From a virus, in the IMG/VR virus record IMGVR_UViG_3300024255_000017, positions 1 through 64,000 of that record: DNA of 64,000 nt; one strand, 5' to 3'. The notes beneath the pieces were generated by a model. The model did not search any database. It saw nothing but the letters and a program-made list of their open reading frames with translations, and was not told where the DNA came from. The first letter of the stretch is position 1; each line of letters opens with the position of its first letter. A program made the position numbers and the translations under genes. Below, one piece after another: positions 6,991-13,213 of the stretch.

Positions 6991-7218
6991 ATGGAAAATA
7001 CTATTGATGTAAAAAGTAAAGATGAAGTATGGTGGGCAACCACTAATGAATACGATCTTGAAGTAAACGGAGAAAACTTATCAGTAAGAATTGCTGAAAC
7101 ACCAAAGAGTACAGAATTCTTTATATGGAATGAATCTACTGGATGGGAAGAAGCTGATACTGATACAGGTATTATGGAAATAGTTCATGACGCATGGAGT
7201 AACGGAGAATTAGAATAA
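6991..7218 (+). CDS. acidic hypothetical protein, 75 aa
   Basis: A small, strongly acidic protein rich in Trp, Glu and Asp (EVWWATTNEYD at 11-21; SNGELE at the end). Predicted beta-strands; no known motif. Its acidity and small size are typical of phage proteins that mimic DNA or bind host enzymes, but that is speculation. It sits directly between the 89-aa gene and tRNA-Arg. Confidence 0.6.
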   Translation: MENTIDVKSKDEVWWATTNEYDLEVNGENLSVRIAETPKSTEFFIWNESTGWEEADTDTGIMEIVHDAWSNGELE

Positions 7219-7229
7219 AACAATAACAT

Positions 7230-7303
7230 GGACTCGTAGCTCAGCTGGATAGAGCATCGCCCTTCTAAGGCGACGGTCATAGGTTCGAATCCTATCGGGT
7301 TCA
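7230..7303 (+). tRNA. tRNA-Arg (anticodon TCT)
   Basis: Complete cloverleaf: acceptor GGACTCG/CGGGTTC with two G-U pairs, D-arm GCTC-AGCTGGAT-AGAGC, anticodon loop CTTCTAA in a CGCC/GGCG stem, T-arm ATAGG-TTCGAAT-CCTAT. It reads AGA, which looks like the preferred Arg codon in the phage genes. CCA is not encoded. Confidence 0.97.
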
Positions 7304-7322
7304 CTCTTAGCAAAATAAAGAT

Positions 7323-7811
7323 ATGGTAGAATATAAAAATAGATACGGAGACGTATATACGTTTACAAAACAAGAAGATGGTTCAGTCCTATGGGAAGGT
7401 TCTTTTGAACACTGTAGATTTGGAAGCTCTAATGATTATAAATTAGCATATCAGAATTACTGTAAAGATAGTTCAGGGATGGGAATTCACCCAATGCATA
7501 TTGAAGATTTTAAAGAAGCGATTCATGAAAGTGTATATGACGAAAACGATCATTATGTAGGACCTAGCGTTATTGGAAAACAATACCAAAACCTTGTGAA
7601 ATCAAATCCATGGATTAGTATGGTAGATCCAAGCGGAGGCCCTTACATTAACGAACATTCTAAACTAGATATTTTTGGTAAAGAACTAAAAGGATTATGT
7701 GTTAGGAGTTTTGAGGTGATTGAAACAGGATATAAGATTAACACATACAATGAGTTTGACCATTTAGCTGATACTAAAATCATTGGTGGTATAATTAATA
7801 CTTCTGAATAG
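7323..7811 (+). CDS. hypothetical protein, 162 aa
   Basis: Soluble protein with a beta-rich N-terminus (RYGDVYTFTKQEDGSVLWEG) and mixed alpha/beta remainder; no catalytic motif recognised. The ATG is 19 bases after tRNA-Arg. The stop is followed immediately by the family B promoter-like element that precedes the large structured RNA, so it ends its transcription unit. Confidence 0.65.
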   Translation: MVEYKNRYGDVYTFTKQEDGSVLWEGSFEHCRFGSSNDYKLAYQNYCKDSSGMGIHPMHIEDFKEAIHESVYDENDHYVGPSVIGKQYQNLVKSNPWISMVDPSGGPYINEHSKLDIFGKELKGLCVRSFEVIETGYKINTYNEFDHLADTKIIGGIINTSE

Positions 7812-7848
7812 TGAAACTATTTTTAAACTAAGTATATAATAATAAATT
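7812..7848 (+). promoter_or_regulatory. family B promoter-like element
   Basis: TGAAACTATT is followed by AAGTATATAATAATAAA. Very similar pairs occur at 10024 and 32961 and weaker ones at 9362 and 24221. It sits about 30 bases upstream of the structured RNA and would start its transcription. Confidence 0.65.
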
Positions 7849-7878
7849 CAAACGAATTAATACGTTCTTTAAAATTAT

Positions 7879-8313
7879 GGGAAGGCACAGAACGGAAAAC
7901 TTTAGGTAGCTCCTAGATGATTATTCCAATTATGTGTAGATGCGTTGCTGAAAAATTCCTGAGCAAAAGGGAATAAGGCACTAAGCTAGAACGATGGTTC
8001 ACTGATATCTCAAATGAGAAATTCAGAATTGGTTAATCACCAGAGCATTAGGTTTAACGCATTAAAAATCTAACAGAGATTTTGCAAAGACTTCCAGGTA
8101 AGCATACCGCTGAACCCTGGTTAATGACTGAACAACGCAAAGAGTATGTGGCGTAAGGTACACTTGAAGATTATGATAATCAATTACGATGATTAAGCCT
8201 CGGCCGGTTTAATTAAGTAATAGGACGGCAGTCCAAAGAGTGGTAGTCTATCATAAAGCAGCTTTCGTTAATAAAGGTATTCTCAAATCCTTTCGCATCG
8301 TCTTCCCTTTTTT
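7879..8313 (+). ncRNA. large structured non-coding RNA candidate
   Basis: About 435 bases without a gene fold into many helices. The ends pair: GGGAAGGC (7879-7886) with GTCTTCCC (8300-8307), then TTTTTT, a terminator-like end. Inside are TTTAGG/CCTAGA (7901-7916), TTATTCC/GGAATAA (7921-7976) enclosing TTGCT/AGCAA, TCTCA/TGAGA near 8009-8020, AAAATCT-aacag-AGATTTT (8065-8083), CCAGG/CCTGG (8094-8120), TTAAGCC/GGTTTAA (8193-8212) and GGAC-ggca-GTCC (8223-8234). The segment is more GC-rich than other gaps. It lacks the tRNA-like 3' end of tmRNA, the RNase P signature GAGGAAAGTCC and group I/II intron cores that I know. It may belong to a large phage RNA class such as GOLLD/ROOL or be new. Confidence 0.75.
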
Positions 8314-8328
8314 ATTAAATCAATCAAT

Positions 8329-8880
8329 ATGGCAAAAGTAAAAACAATTACACTAAACGGTAAAGCTACCGAGTATGATGTTCAATACACTAAAGCGTAT
8401 GTGGCAAAAATCATCTCAGCTCAATCAGACTTGTACCAAGAATTAAACGCAGTATCACTTCCATACAATACAGTAAAAGAAATTTATGTTGATGGGCATT
8501 TAACTGCTGAGTTGGTAGGTACTAGTTTATTATATGTTAAGGAAAAACCTAAACATGATCCTTATGTAGATCGCCATGAACCACCAAATGCAGGTATGGG
8601 TAGATATAAAGGTCATACAGTTCCAGAAGTTCCAGAAGAGTTTGATGAATCACATGCATTAGACATGGTTTTAAATGACATGATTGAATCTATGACCGAT
8701 GAAGAATTAGAGGAATTTTATAAAAACGAAAATCCACCTGAACCGTTTGCTACCGATGTAGAGTTAGCGGAGATGAAAAATGAATCCAAAGGTATTTACT
8801 TACAGAGTGTTTCTTCACCTCCACCTTACTGGGTAACTGATACTACGGCTGGAAATGTAGATATAACCTACACTAACTAA
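8329..8880 (+). CDS. hypothetical protein, 183 aa
   Basis: The N-terminal 75 residues look like a small alpha/beta domain (MAKVKTITLNGKATEYDV...); the middle is Pro-rich (PKHDPYVDRHEPPNAGMGRYKG), followed by a very acidic helix (ESMTDEELEEFY, about 123-134) and a Pro/Ser-rich tail. No family assigned. The ATG is 15 bases after the T-run that ends the structured RNA, so read-through from the RNA promoter could feed it. Confidence 0.6.
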   Translation: MAKVKTITLNGKATEYDVQYTKAYVAKIISAQSDLYQELNAVSLPYNTVKEIYVDGHLTAELVGTSLLYVKEKPKHDPYVDRHEPPNAGMGRYKGHTVPEVPEEFDESHALDMVLNDMIESMTDEELEEFYKNENPPEPFATDVELAEMKNESKGIYLQSVSSPPPYWVTDTTAGNVDITYTN

Positions 8881-8905
8881 ATATATAAAAAAATCAACTA
8901 GAAAT

Positions 8906-9358
8906 ATGTTAAACGTTTATTATACACCAGGTGATAATTGGTATCAAAAAATTGTATCTTTGATGCCTAAAAACTCTTATCAATTATTTGATAAAGATAG
9001 CTATCCACAAGCAGGTGATGCTGATTGGGTTATTGCCTTAGACTCTGGAGATGATAGGTTATCAGTTATGAATACTGAATTAGGTGGAGCTTCTATGAAT
9101 ACATTTTTTAAAGGCTGCAATAATTTAGACGATGTAACAGTTGGAAAAGGATTAACTGTTGGATGCTGTTCTTTAATTAGACCAGGTTCTATTATAGGTG
9201 ACCAGGTTTATATTGGGGCAGGTACTATTATTGATATTAACTGTACAATTGAAGATGGTGTAACTATTGGAGATAATGTAACAATTCATGAAGGTGTATT
9301 TGTACCGGCAAACACAGACATACCTTCAGGTTCGGTAGTTCAGATAGATAATGACTAA
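8906..9358 (+). CDS. hexapeptide-repeat (left-handed beta-helix) protein
   Basis: The C-terminal half (about residues 70-145) carries hexapeptide repeats with an aliphatic residue every six positions (IIGDQV, YIGAGT, IIDINC, TIEDGV, TIGDNV, TIHEGV), the left-handed beta-helix of acyltransferases and carbonic-anhydrase-like proteins. The first 65 residues form a separate small domain. Members of this fold are trimers that acetylate sugars or other small molecules, or are purely structural. No catalytic His is evident near a usual position, so substrate is unknown. It lies just upstream of the outer-membrane-like protein, so a cell-surface sugar role is possible. Confidence 0.75.
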   Translation: MLNVYYTPGDNWYQKIVSLMPKNSYQLFDKDSYPQAGDADWVIALDSGDDRLSVMNTELGGASMNTFFKGCNNLDDVTVGKGLTVGCCSLIRPGSIIGDQVYIGAGTIIDINCTIEDGVTIGDNVTIHEGVFVPANTDIPSGSVVQIDND

Positions 9359-9361
9359 TTC

Positions 9362-9399
9362 TGAAACAATTTTATTTAATGCTATATAATTAGTATAAC
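9362..9399 (+). promoter_or_regulatory. family B promoter-like element (weak)
   Basis: TGAAACAATT followed by GCTATATAATTAGTATAAC resembles the elements at 7812 and 10024. It would start the transcript for the secreted beta-barrel gene with a leader of about 150 bases. Confidence 0.5.
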
Positions 9400-9417
9400 A
9401 AAAAAATTAGAAAAACT

Positions 9418-9498
9418 ATGAACACTTCTGTTCATGGCCACTCACTTAAAAATTTATGGAAATTCAATTACTAGATTCATTCTCATTGTATTTAAGTG
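9418..9498 (+). promoter_or_regulatory. structured leader of the outer-membrane-like gene
   Basis: ATGAACA-cttc-TGTTCAT (9418-9435) is a 7-bp hairpin with a tetraloop, and CACTTAAA (9443-9450) pairs with TTTAAGTG (9491-9498). The gap 9359-9549 has no other gene; an 18-codon frame at 9418 is unconvincing. The folds could control stability or translation of the downstream mRNA. Confidence 0.45.
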
Positions 9499-9549
9499 TT
9501 TTAAAAAGTGACAATAATTAATTAATAATAACAAAAACAAATTTTAAAA

Positions 9550-9966
9550 ATGAAAAATTTTATTTTAACACTCGCTCTAATAGCACTAGTAAGCATTGGC
9601 GCAAACGCACAGAACACAAAAGGAGATTGGTATGTAGGTACTAGTGATTTTACTAACACTGCATGGACTGAATTATCAATCCAACCAACAATCGGATACG
9701 CATTCTCTGATAAGTACATGGTCGGTATGAGTCTTTCTCAAGCTGATTCAACAGAGGACATGACATTAGGTCTAGAAGGAAGATATTTCCACAAAGGATT
9801 TTTTGGATATGTTGCACTAAATGATTTTGATTTTGATCAAGCTCAATTAGGTGTAGGTAGAATGTTTGAATTCCACAAAGGATCTATGTTTGTAGATCCT
9901 AAGATCGTTTATGATCTAGGAATGGAAACAACTAACTTACAGATTGGATTTGGATTAAAATTCTAA
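9550..9966 (+). CDS. secreted outer-membrane beta-barrel-like protein
   Basis: Residues 1-20 are a clear signal peptide (MKNFILTLALIALVSIGANA) cut before Gln21, the Ala-Gln junction typical of Bacteroidota. The mature 118 residues alternate hydrophobic and polar residues with aromatic girdle positions and end in Phe (GFGLKF), as in small eight-stranded outer-membrane barrels. It would be exported through Sec and inserted in the host outer membrane during infection. Phage-encoded barrels can block receptors (superinfection exclusion) or alter the surface; which applies here is unknown. It has its own promoter-like element and a strong terminator, so it is a single-gene unit and may be well expressed. 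Confidence 0.8.
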   Translation: MKNFILTLALIALVSIGANAQNTKGDWYVGTSDFTNTAWTELSIQPTIGYAFSDKYMVGMSLSQADSTEDMTLGLEGRYFHKGFFGYVALNDFDFDQAQLGVGRMFEFHKGSMFVDPKIVYDLGMETTNLQIGFGLKF

Positions 9967-9986
9967 ACTAACTTTATATTAATATC

Positions 9987-10019
9987 AAAACCCAGGATTC
10001 TAGGACCCTGGGTTTTTTT
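9987..10019 (+). terminator. intrinsic terminator
   Basis: AAAACCCAGG pairs with CCTGGGTTTT around a 10-base loop and runs into seven Ts. It ends the outer-membrane-like gene transcript; the A-tract on the left could also serve the opposite strand. Confidence 0.9.
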
Positions 10020-10023
10020 GTGC

Positions 10024-10060
10024 TTAAACTATTCATCATTTAGGTATATAATAATAAATA
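10024..10060 (+). promoter_or_regulatory. family B promoter-like element
   Basis: TTAAACTATT followed by GGTATATAATAATAAATA, directly after the terminator and 36 bases upstream of the gene at 10096. It is the best match to the elements at 7812 and 32961. Confidence 0.7.
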
Positions 10061-10095
10061 AGGAATGAACTTTATTTTGTAAAAAAAACAAACAA

Positions 10096-10440
10096 ATGGA
10101 AATATTTTATTACACTTTAGGTATACTATCGGTTCTTGTAGTCATTGGGATTTTTGGTATGGTTAAGGTTTGGAACAAAATTTCAGAAATTGAATTTTCT
10201 GGAGAAGACATGGAAGAATACATTGGCGATACTGCTGATGATTTTTCTGGTGAGTTAGAAAAATTACAATACCACTTTGAGGCAGAGGTTGAAAGATTAG
10301 AAAGAAACTTTGGAGATGAATCTGAAGGCTTAAGTAGATTGATTGATTCAAGAATTGATAACCTTCACAATACCCTCATTAAAAAAATTGAAAATTTAGA
10401 AGGCACTATAGCTAGGCTAATTGTAAAAGACAATAGGTAA
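10096..10440 (+). CDS. membrane-anchored coiled-coil protein, 114 aa
   Basis: One N-terminal transmembrane segment (about residues 5-26) is followed by an acidic, heptad-patterned region to the C-terminus, predicting a membrane-tethered coiled coil facing one compartment. Similar layouts occur in phage spanin-like and structural accessory proteins, but no family is recognised. It is the first gene of a transcription unit that continues through tRNA-Gln into the bS21 gene. Confidence 0.65.
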   Translation: MEIFYYTLGILSVLVVIGIFGMVKVWNKISEIEFSGEDMEEYIGDTADDFSGELEKLQYHFEAEVERLERNFGDESEGLSRLIDSRIDNLHNTLIKKIENLEGTIARLIVKDNR

Positions 10441-10450
10441 GTAATTACCA

Positions 10451-10523
10451 TGTGCTGTGGTGTAACTGGCAACACGTCTGTTTTTGGTACAGAAGAGTCG
10501 GGGTTCGAGCCCCTGCGGCACAA
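10451..10523 (+). tRNA. tRNA-Gln (anticodon TTG)
   Basis: Complete cloverleaf: acceptor TGTGCTG/CGGCACA, D-arm GTG-TAACTGGCAA-CAC, anticodon stem TCTGT/ACAGA with loop TTTTGGT, T-arm CGGGG-TTCGAGC-CCCTG. It reads CAA, the codon used in the many Gly-X-Gln triplets of the collagen-like fibre gene. CCA is not encoded. Confidence 0.95.
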
Positions 10524-10538
10524 CAAAATATATACTAT

Positions 10539-10739
10539 ATGATAATCATAAAACGTAATGAAAAAGAATCTATTGATAGAATGCTTAAGAGGTATAAGAT
10601 AAAGCAAAAAAGAACTAAGCTAAGATCTCAACTTAAGGATAGAAAACATTTTACAAAACTTTCCCAGGTTAGAAGACTACAAAAACAAAAGGCTATTTAT
10701 ATACAGAGCCTTAGATCTGATGAAGAAAAAAGATCTTAA
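10539..10739 (+). CDS. rpsU: ribosomal protein bS21 homologue
   Basis: The 66-aa, very basic protein matches bS21: a hydrophobic first strand (MIIIKRNEKESIDRMLKRYK), then a long basic helix with the SQVRRLQKQKAIYIQSL pattern seen in Bacteroidota bS21. bS21 sits on the 30S platform next to the 3' end of 16S rRNA; in Flavobacteriia bS21 helps hide the anti-Shine-Dalgarno sequence. A phage copy would be expected to replace the host protein on new or existing ribosomes and bias initiation toward phage mRNAs. The ATG follows tRNA-Gln after 15 bases and has no Shine-Dalgarno sequence. Viral bS21 genes are known; function in this phage is inference. Confidence 0.88.
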   Translation: MIIIKRNEKESIDRMLKRYKIKQKRTKLRSQLKDRKHFTKLSQVRRLQKQKAIYIQSLRSDEEKRS

Positions 10740-10780
10740 AAAACTTTCACTTTACAGGTAGATTTGTTATATTTAAATAA
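10738..10780 (+). promoter_or_regulatory. promoter-like element (TTTCA / TTGTTATATTT type)
   Basis: AAAAAACTTTCAC is followed by ATTTGTTATATTTAAATAA, closely matching the element at 4240-4288, and lies just upstream of the phosphatase gene at 10792. It begins at the stop codon of the bS21 gene. Confidence 0.5.
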
Positions 10781-10791
10781 ATTAATAAATT

Positions 10792-11301
10792 ATGGAAATT
10801 AAATTAGACATCAACGAATTTGAATTAGACGGTACAGCTAATACTGTTATCTTTGATTTGGATGGTACTTTGGCTGACATTGAAGAAAGACGACAATTGT
10901 CTACAAAGGAAGACGGTAAAATGGATTGGGATAAATTCTTTGATCCTAATAACATTAGTTTAGATAAACCTAACTGGCCAGTTATTCACATGGCTAAAAT
11001 ACTTAAAGATGCCGGTCATCAGATTGTAATTTTCAGTGGGAGAAGTAAAGCTACTAAAGATACTACTAAGGAATGGCTAAATAAATTTGGTGTTCCTTTC
11101 GATGTATTAAAAATGAGACCAACCGGCCATCCATTTAAGTGGATGCCAGATGATAAGCTAAAGAAGCACTGGTTAGATTTATTATTTGAAGGCGAAAAGA
11201 AAGATGATATTCTTTGTGTCTTTGATGATAGAGAAAAGGTAGTTAAGATGTGGAGAGAAAACGGACTTGATTGTTTTCAGGTTGCTGAAGGCAAATTTTA
11301 A
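10792..11301 (+). CDS. HAD phosphatase, PNKP 3'-phosphatase-like
   Basis: A HAD-superfamily domain fills the protein: motif I FDLDGTLAD (nucleophile Asp22, Asp24), motif II FSGRSK (Ser near 83), a conserved Lys in the third motif region and motif IV FDDREK near 144-149. The insertion ending in MRPTGHPFKWMPDDKLKKHWL matches the 3'-phosphatase half of T4 polynucleotide kinase (PseT). It would remove 3' phosphates from nucleic-acid ends, useful in tRNA or DNA repair; the kinase half is absent here. Alternative: another nucleotide-directed HAD phosphatase. Confidence 0.75.
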   Translation: MEIKLDINEFELDGTANTVIFDLDGTLADIEERRQLSTKEDGKMDWDKFFDPNNISLDKPNWPVIHMAKILKDAGHQIVIFSGRSKATKDTTKEWLNKFGVPFDVLKMRPTGHPFKWMPDDKLKKHWLDLLFEGEKKDDILCVFDDREKVVKMWRENGLDCFQVAEGKF

Positions 11302-11311
11302 AAATAAACAT

Positions 11312-11482
11312 ATGACAAATAAACTATATAGAATAAATGGATACATCGGTGGTGTATGCCAAGGGTTAGGCGAATGGTCAGGGATACCCTCAATCTTATG
11401 GAGAATTTTATTCCTCTTTTTTATACCTGCAGCATTTTGGGTATACTTAGGTTTGTGGATATTTTTATCTAAAGAATCATGA
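11312..11482 (+). CDS. PspC-domain membrane protein, 56 aa
   Basis: The sequence fits a minimal PspC domain: a short N-terminal strand (KLYRINGYIGGVCQGLGEWSG) with the GGVCQGL core, then one transmembrane segment (about 28-50). PspC proteins sense or respond to membrane stress with PspA/PspB in bacteria. A phage copy could protect the envelope during infection or interfere with the host stress response. The ATG at 11312 is used because earlier in-frame codons overlap the preceding gene. It overlaps the next small gene by four bases (ATGA). Confidence 0.75.
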   Translation: MTNKLYRINGYIGGVCQGLGEWSGIPSILWRILFLFFIPAAFWVYLGLWIFLSKES

Positions 11483-11571
11483 AAAGATTTTTAACTAAAT
11501 TAGAATCAATAGATATTTTTCTAATTATAGCATTAGGGTATTTTACTTTAATGCTTATTTGTTTAACTTAA
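11479..11571 (+). CDS. tiny membrane peptide, 30 aa
   Basis: An ATGA overlap with the PspC-like gene starts this 30-codon frame. It has a short basic start (MKRFLTK) and one hydrophobic helix of about 20 residues. Coupling and hydrophobicity suggest a real small membrane peptide, possibly a PspC partner; no family is recognised. Confidence 0.45.
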   Translation: MKRFLTKLESIDIFLIIALGYFTLMLICLT

Positions 11572-11580
11572 AAAAAGTAT

Positions 11581-12156
11581 ATGATATTTCAATACGACAA
11601 GGATCAATTAAAGTATAGCCGAGTATGTATAAAGACTTGGGTTCTTTATCTTTTATCAATTTTATTATTAATTTCTATTATTGGATTTTCTATTGGTAGA
11701 GGTACAGCAAAGGAAGTTATTATTGAGAATCTACAAGAAGGGGAAACTCAAATTTTTATTGCTCAAGTAGATACTTTCTCTCAAGACAAATTAATATCGA
11801 TGTTAACCGATCTTAATGTTGACTACCCACACATAGTAATGGCACAATCTATTTTAGAAACTGGTCATTTTAAAAGTGATATCTTTTTAGAGAACCGTAA
11901 TCTATTTGGTATGAAACAAGCAAGGCGTAGAATTACAACAGCAGAAGGTACTAATAGGAATCATGCTTATTATAATCATTGGAGAGAATCGGTATATGAT
12001 TATGCTTTTTATCAGTGTAGGTATTTAAGTAAGCTAGATTCTGAAGAAGATTATTTTGAATACTTAGGTGCAAGTTATGCAGAAGCAACAAACTATGTTA
12101 AGATGCTTAAACAGGTAATTAAGAAAAATGACCTTGAAAAATTATTTACTAAGTAG
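11581..12156 (+). CDS. membrane-anchored glucosaminidase (probable endolysin)
   Basis: Residues 20-40 are a transmembrane or signal-anchor segment; from about 75 to the end the protein matches the GH73-type glucosaminidase fold, with AQSILETGHF containing the probable catalytic Glu93, then NLFGMKQ and AYYNHWRESVYDYA, all hallmarks of the family. It would cut the GlcNAc-MurNAc bond of peptidoglycan from the periplasmic side for lysis. The N-terminal anchor suggests a Sec-exported, membrane-tethered (SAR-like) endolysin needing no holin for export. The gp5-like spike in this phage lacks a lysozyme domain, so this may be the main muramidase-type activity in the window. Confidence 0.85.
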   Translation: MIFQYDKDQLKYSRVCIKTWVLYLLSILLLISIIGFSIGRGTAKEVIIENLQEGETQIFIAQVDTFSQDKLISMLTDLNVDYPHIVMAQSILETGHFKSDIFLENRNLFGMKQARRRITTAEGTNRNHAYYNHWRESVYDYAFYQCRYLSKLDSEEDYFEYLGASYAEATNYVKMLKQVIKKNDLEKLFTK

Positions 12157-12159
12157 ATT

Positions 12160-12531
12160 ATGAAATTAGCATTAATAGCACACGATGGTAAGAAGGCAGA
12201 TATGGTTGCCTTTGTTATGAAGAGATTAGATTTCTTTAAAAGAAAAGGAGTTTCTTTAGTAGGAACTGGAACTACTGGTACAATGATCAAGCATGCTGGG
12301 TTAGAAGTTCAGTTAGTAGCCAGTGGTCCAATGGGTGGTGATGCCGAGATTGGAGCTATGGTAACCCGAGGTGAAATAGATGGGGTTATATTTTTTAGAG
12401 ATCCATTAGATAAGCACCCACACGATGTTGATATTGCAATGTTAATGAGGCTATGCGATGTACACCAAATACCCTTAGCAACTAATTATAAGTCAGGCCA
12501 TATATTAGTAAAATACTTTAAAAATAAATAA
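12160..12531 (+). CDS. mgsA: methylglyoxal synthase
   Basis: The 123-aa protein aligns by motif with bacterial MgsA: AHD at 7-9, TGTTG at 36-40, GPMGGD at 56-61 with the catalytic Asp61, and DPLDKHPHD at 81-89 with the conserved His88, followed by IPLATN. All key residues of the phosphate- and substrate-binding pocket appear intact. MgsA converts dihydroxyacetone phosphate to methylglyoxal and phosphate, bypassing lower glycolysis and releasing phosphate. In a phage this would be an auxiliary metabolic gene. It sits three bases after the endolysin gene and three before the oxygenase-like gene, so it is expressed with them. Confidence 0.9.
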   Translation: MKLALIAHDGKKADMVAFVMKRLDFFKRKGVSLVGTGTTGTMIKHAGLEVQLVASGPMGGDAEIGAMVTRGEIDGVIFFRDPLDKHPHDVDIAMLMRLCDVHQIPLATNYKSGHILVKYFKNK

Positions 12532-12534
12532 ACT

Positions 12535-13131
12535 ATGATAGCTGTATTTGACAATTTTATAAAAGACCAGTCCTTATTAGATGAAATAAAAAATGATGAT
12601 ACCTTTTTTAGTGATCCAGGCATATATAGGTATTGGAAGGGATGGTGGGAAAAAGAGCCATGTAATATTAAACAAAAATTAGCAAATTACATTTTTAATG
12701 ATAACCTTCCTTTAAGAATAAATTTAGAATTAGATGGTTTTGAATATTGGACTGGTTTACAAGAAGCTAAAGGTAATCATAGTGATGATGTAGTTTTTAA
12801 AGATAATTTAGAAATGCACTATGATGATGATGTTGCTTATAGAAAAGAAAACAAGGATTACGATGGCATACCTCTTAAGCCGGTTTTAGGTTGTGTATAT
12901 TACCCTGAAGGTTTTGATTTTACTGGTGGTGATCTTTTGATTTATACCGAAGGAGAAGATAAAACACCTGAGGTAATAAAAACTAAACCTAACCGATTAG
13001 TAATATTTAATCCTGGTGATGTCGCACACTGTGTGTCACCTGTAACTGCAGGTAGAAGAGGTGCTATTGCAATTAACCTTTGGGCCGAAGAACCTTGGTC
13101 AGTTGCCAATGGGTTTATTGAATTACAATAA
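12535..13131 (+). CDS. 2OG-Fe(II) oxygenase-like protein
   Basis: The 198-aa protein has the iron-binding triad pattern of prolyl-4-hydroxylase-type oxygenases: H95-x-D97 (MHYDDD), distal His165 (GDVAHCVSPV) and a 2-oxoglutarate-binding Arg about ten residues later (AGRRGAI). The jelly-roll spacing between the motifs fits the family. Phage members are frequent in marine T4-like phages, with substrates mostly unknown; hydroxylation of protein or nucleic acid is possible. It is the last gene of the lysis/MgsA operon. Confidence 0.8.
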   Translation: MIAVFDNFIKDQSLLDEIKNDDTFFSDPGIYRYWKGWWEKEPCNIKQKLANYIFNDNLPLRINLELDGFEYWTGLQEAKGNHSDDVVFKDNLEMHYDDDVAYRKENKDYDGIPLKPVLGCVYYPEGFDFTGGDLLIYTEGEDKTPEVIKTKPNRLVIFNPGDVAHCVSPVTAGRRGAIAINLWAEEPWSVANGFIELQ

Positions 13132-13213
13132 ACAATTCTTTGAATGTGTAAGGTTCTTGAGAGTTGAACCTAAACAAAAATTAAACTCTCCATATAATTA
13201 AATAAAAATAAAG

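Noticed and set aside
7879-8313. Group I or II intron, tmRNA or RNase P RNA at this place
   Set aside because: I found no P7-like core or domain V, no flanking exon continuity, no T-arm plus CCA end and no RNase P signature. The region is bounded by a promoter-like element and a T-run, so an independent RNA is simpler.
9418-9474. 18-codon gene before the outer-membrane-like protein
   Set aside because: Its start is part of a perfect hairpin and the peptide has no feature; a structured leader explains the sequence better.
10452-10538. Extended N-terminus of the bS21 gene starting inside tRNA-Gln
   Set aside because: The extra 29 residues translate the tRNA gene. The ATG at 10539 gives a protein of normal bS21 length.
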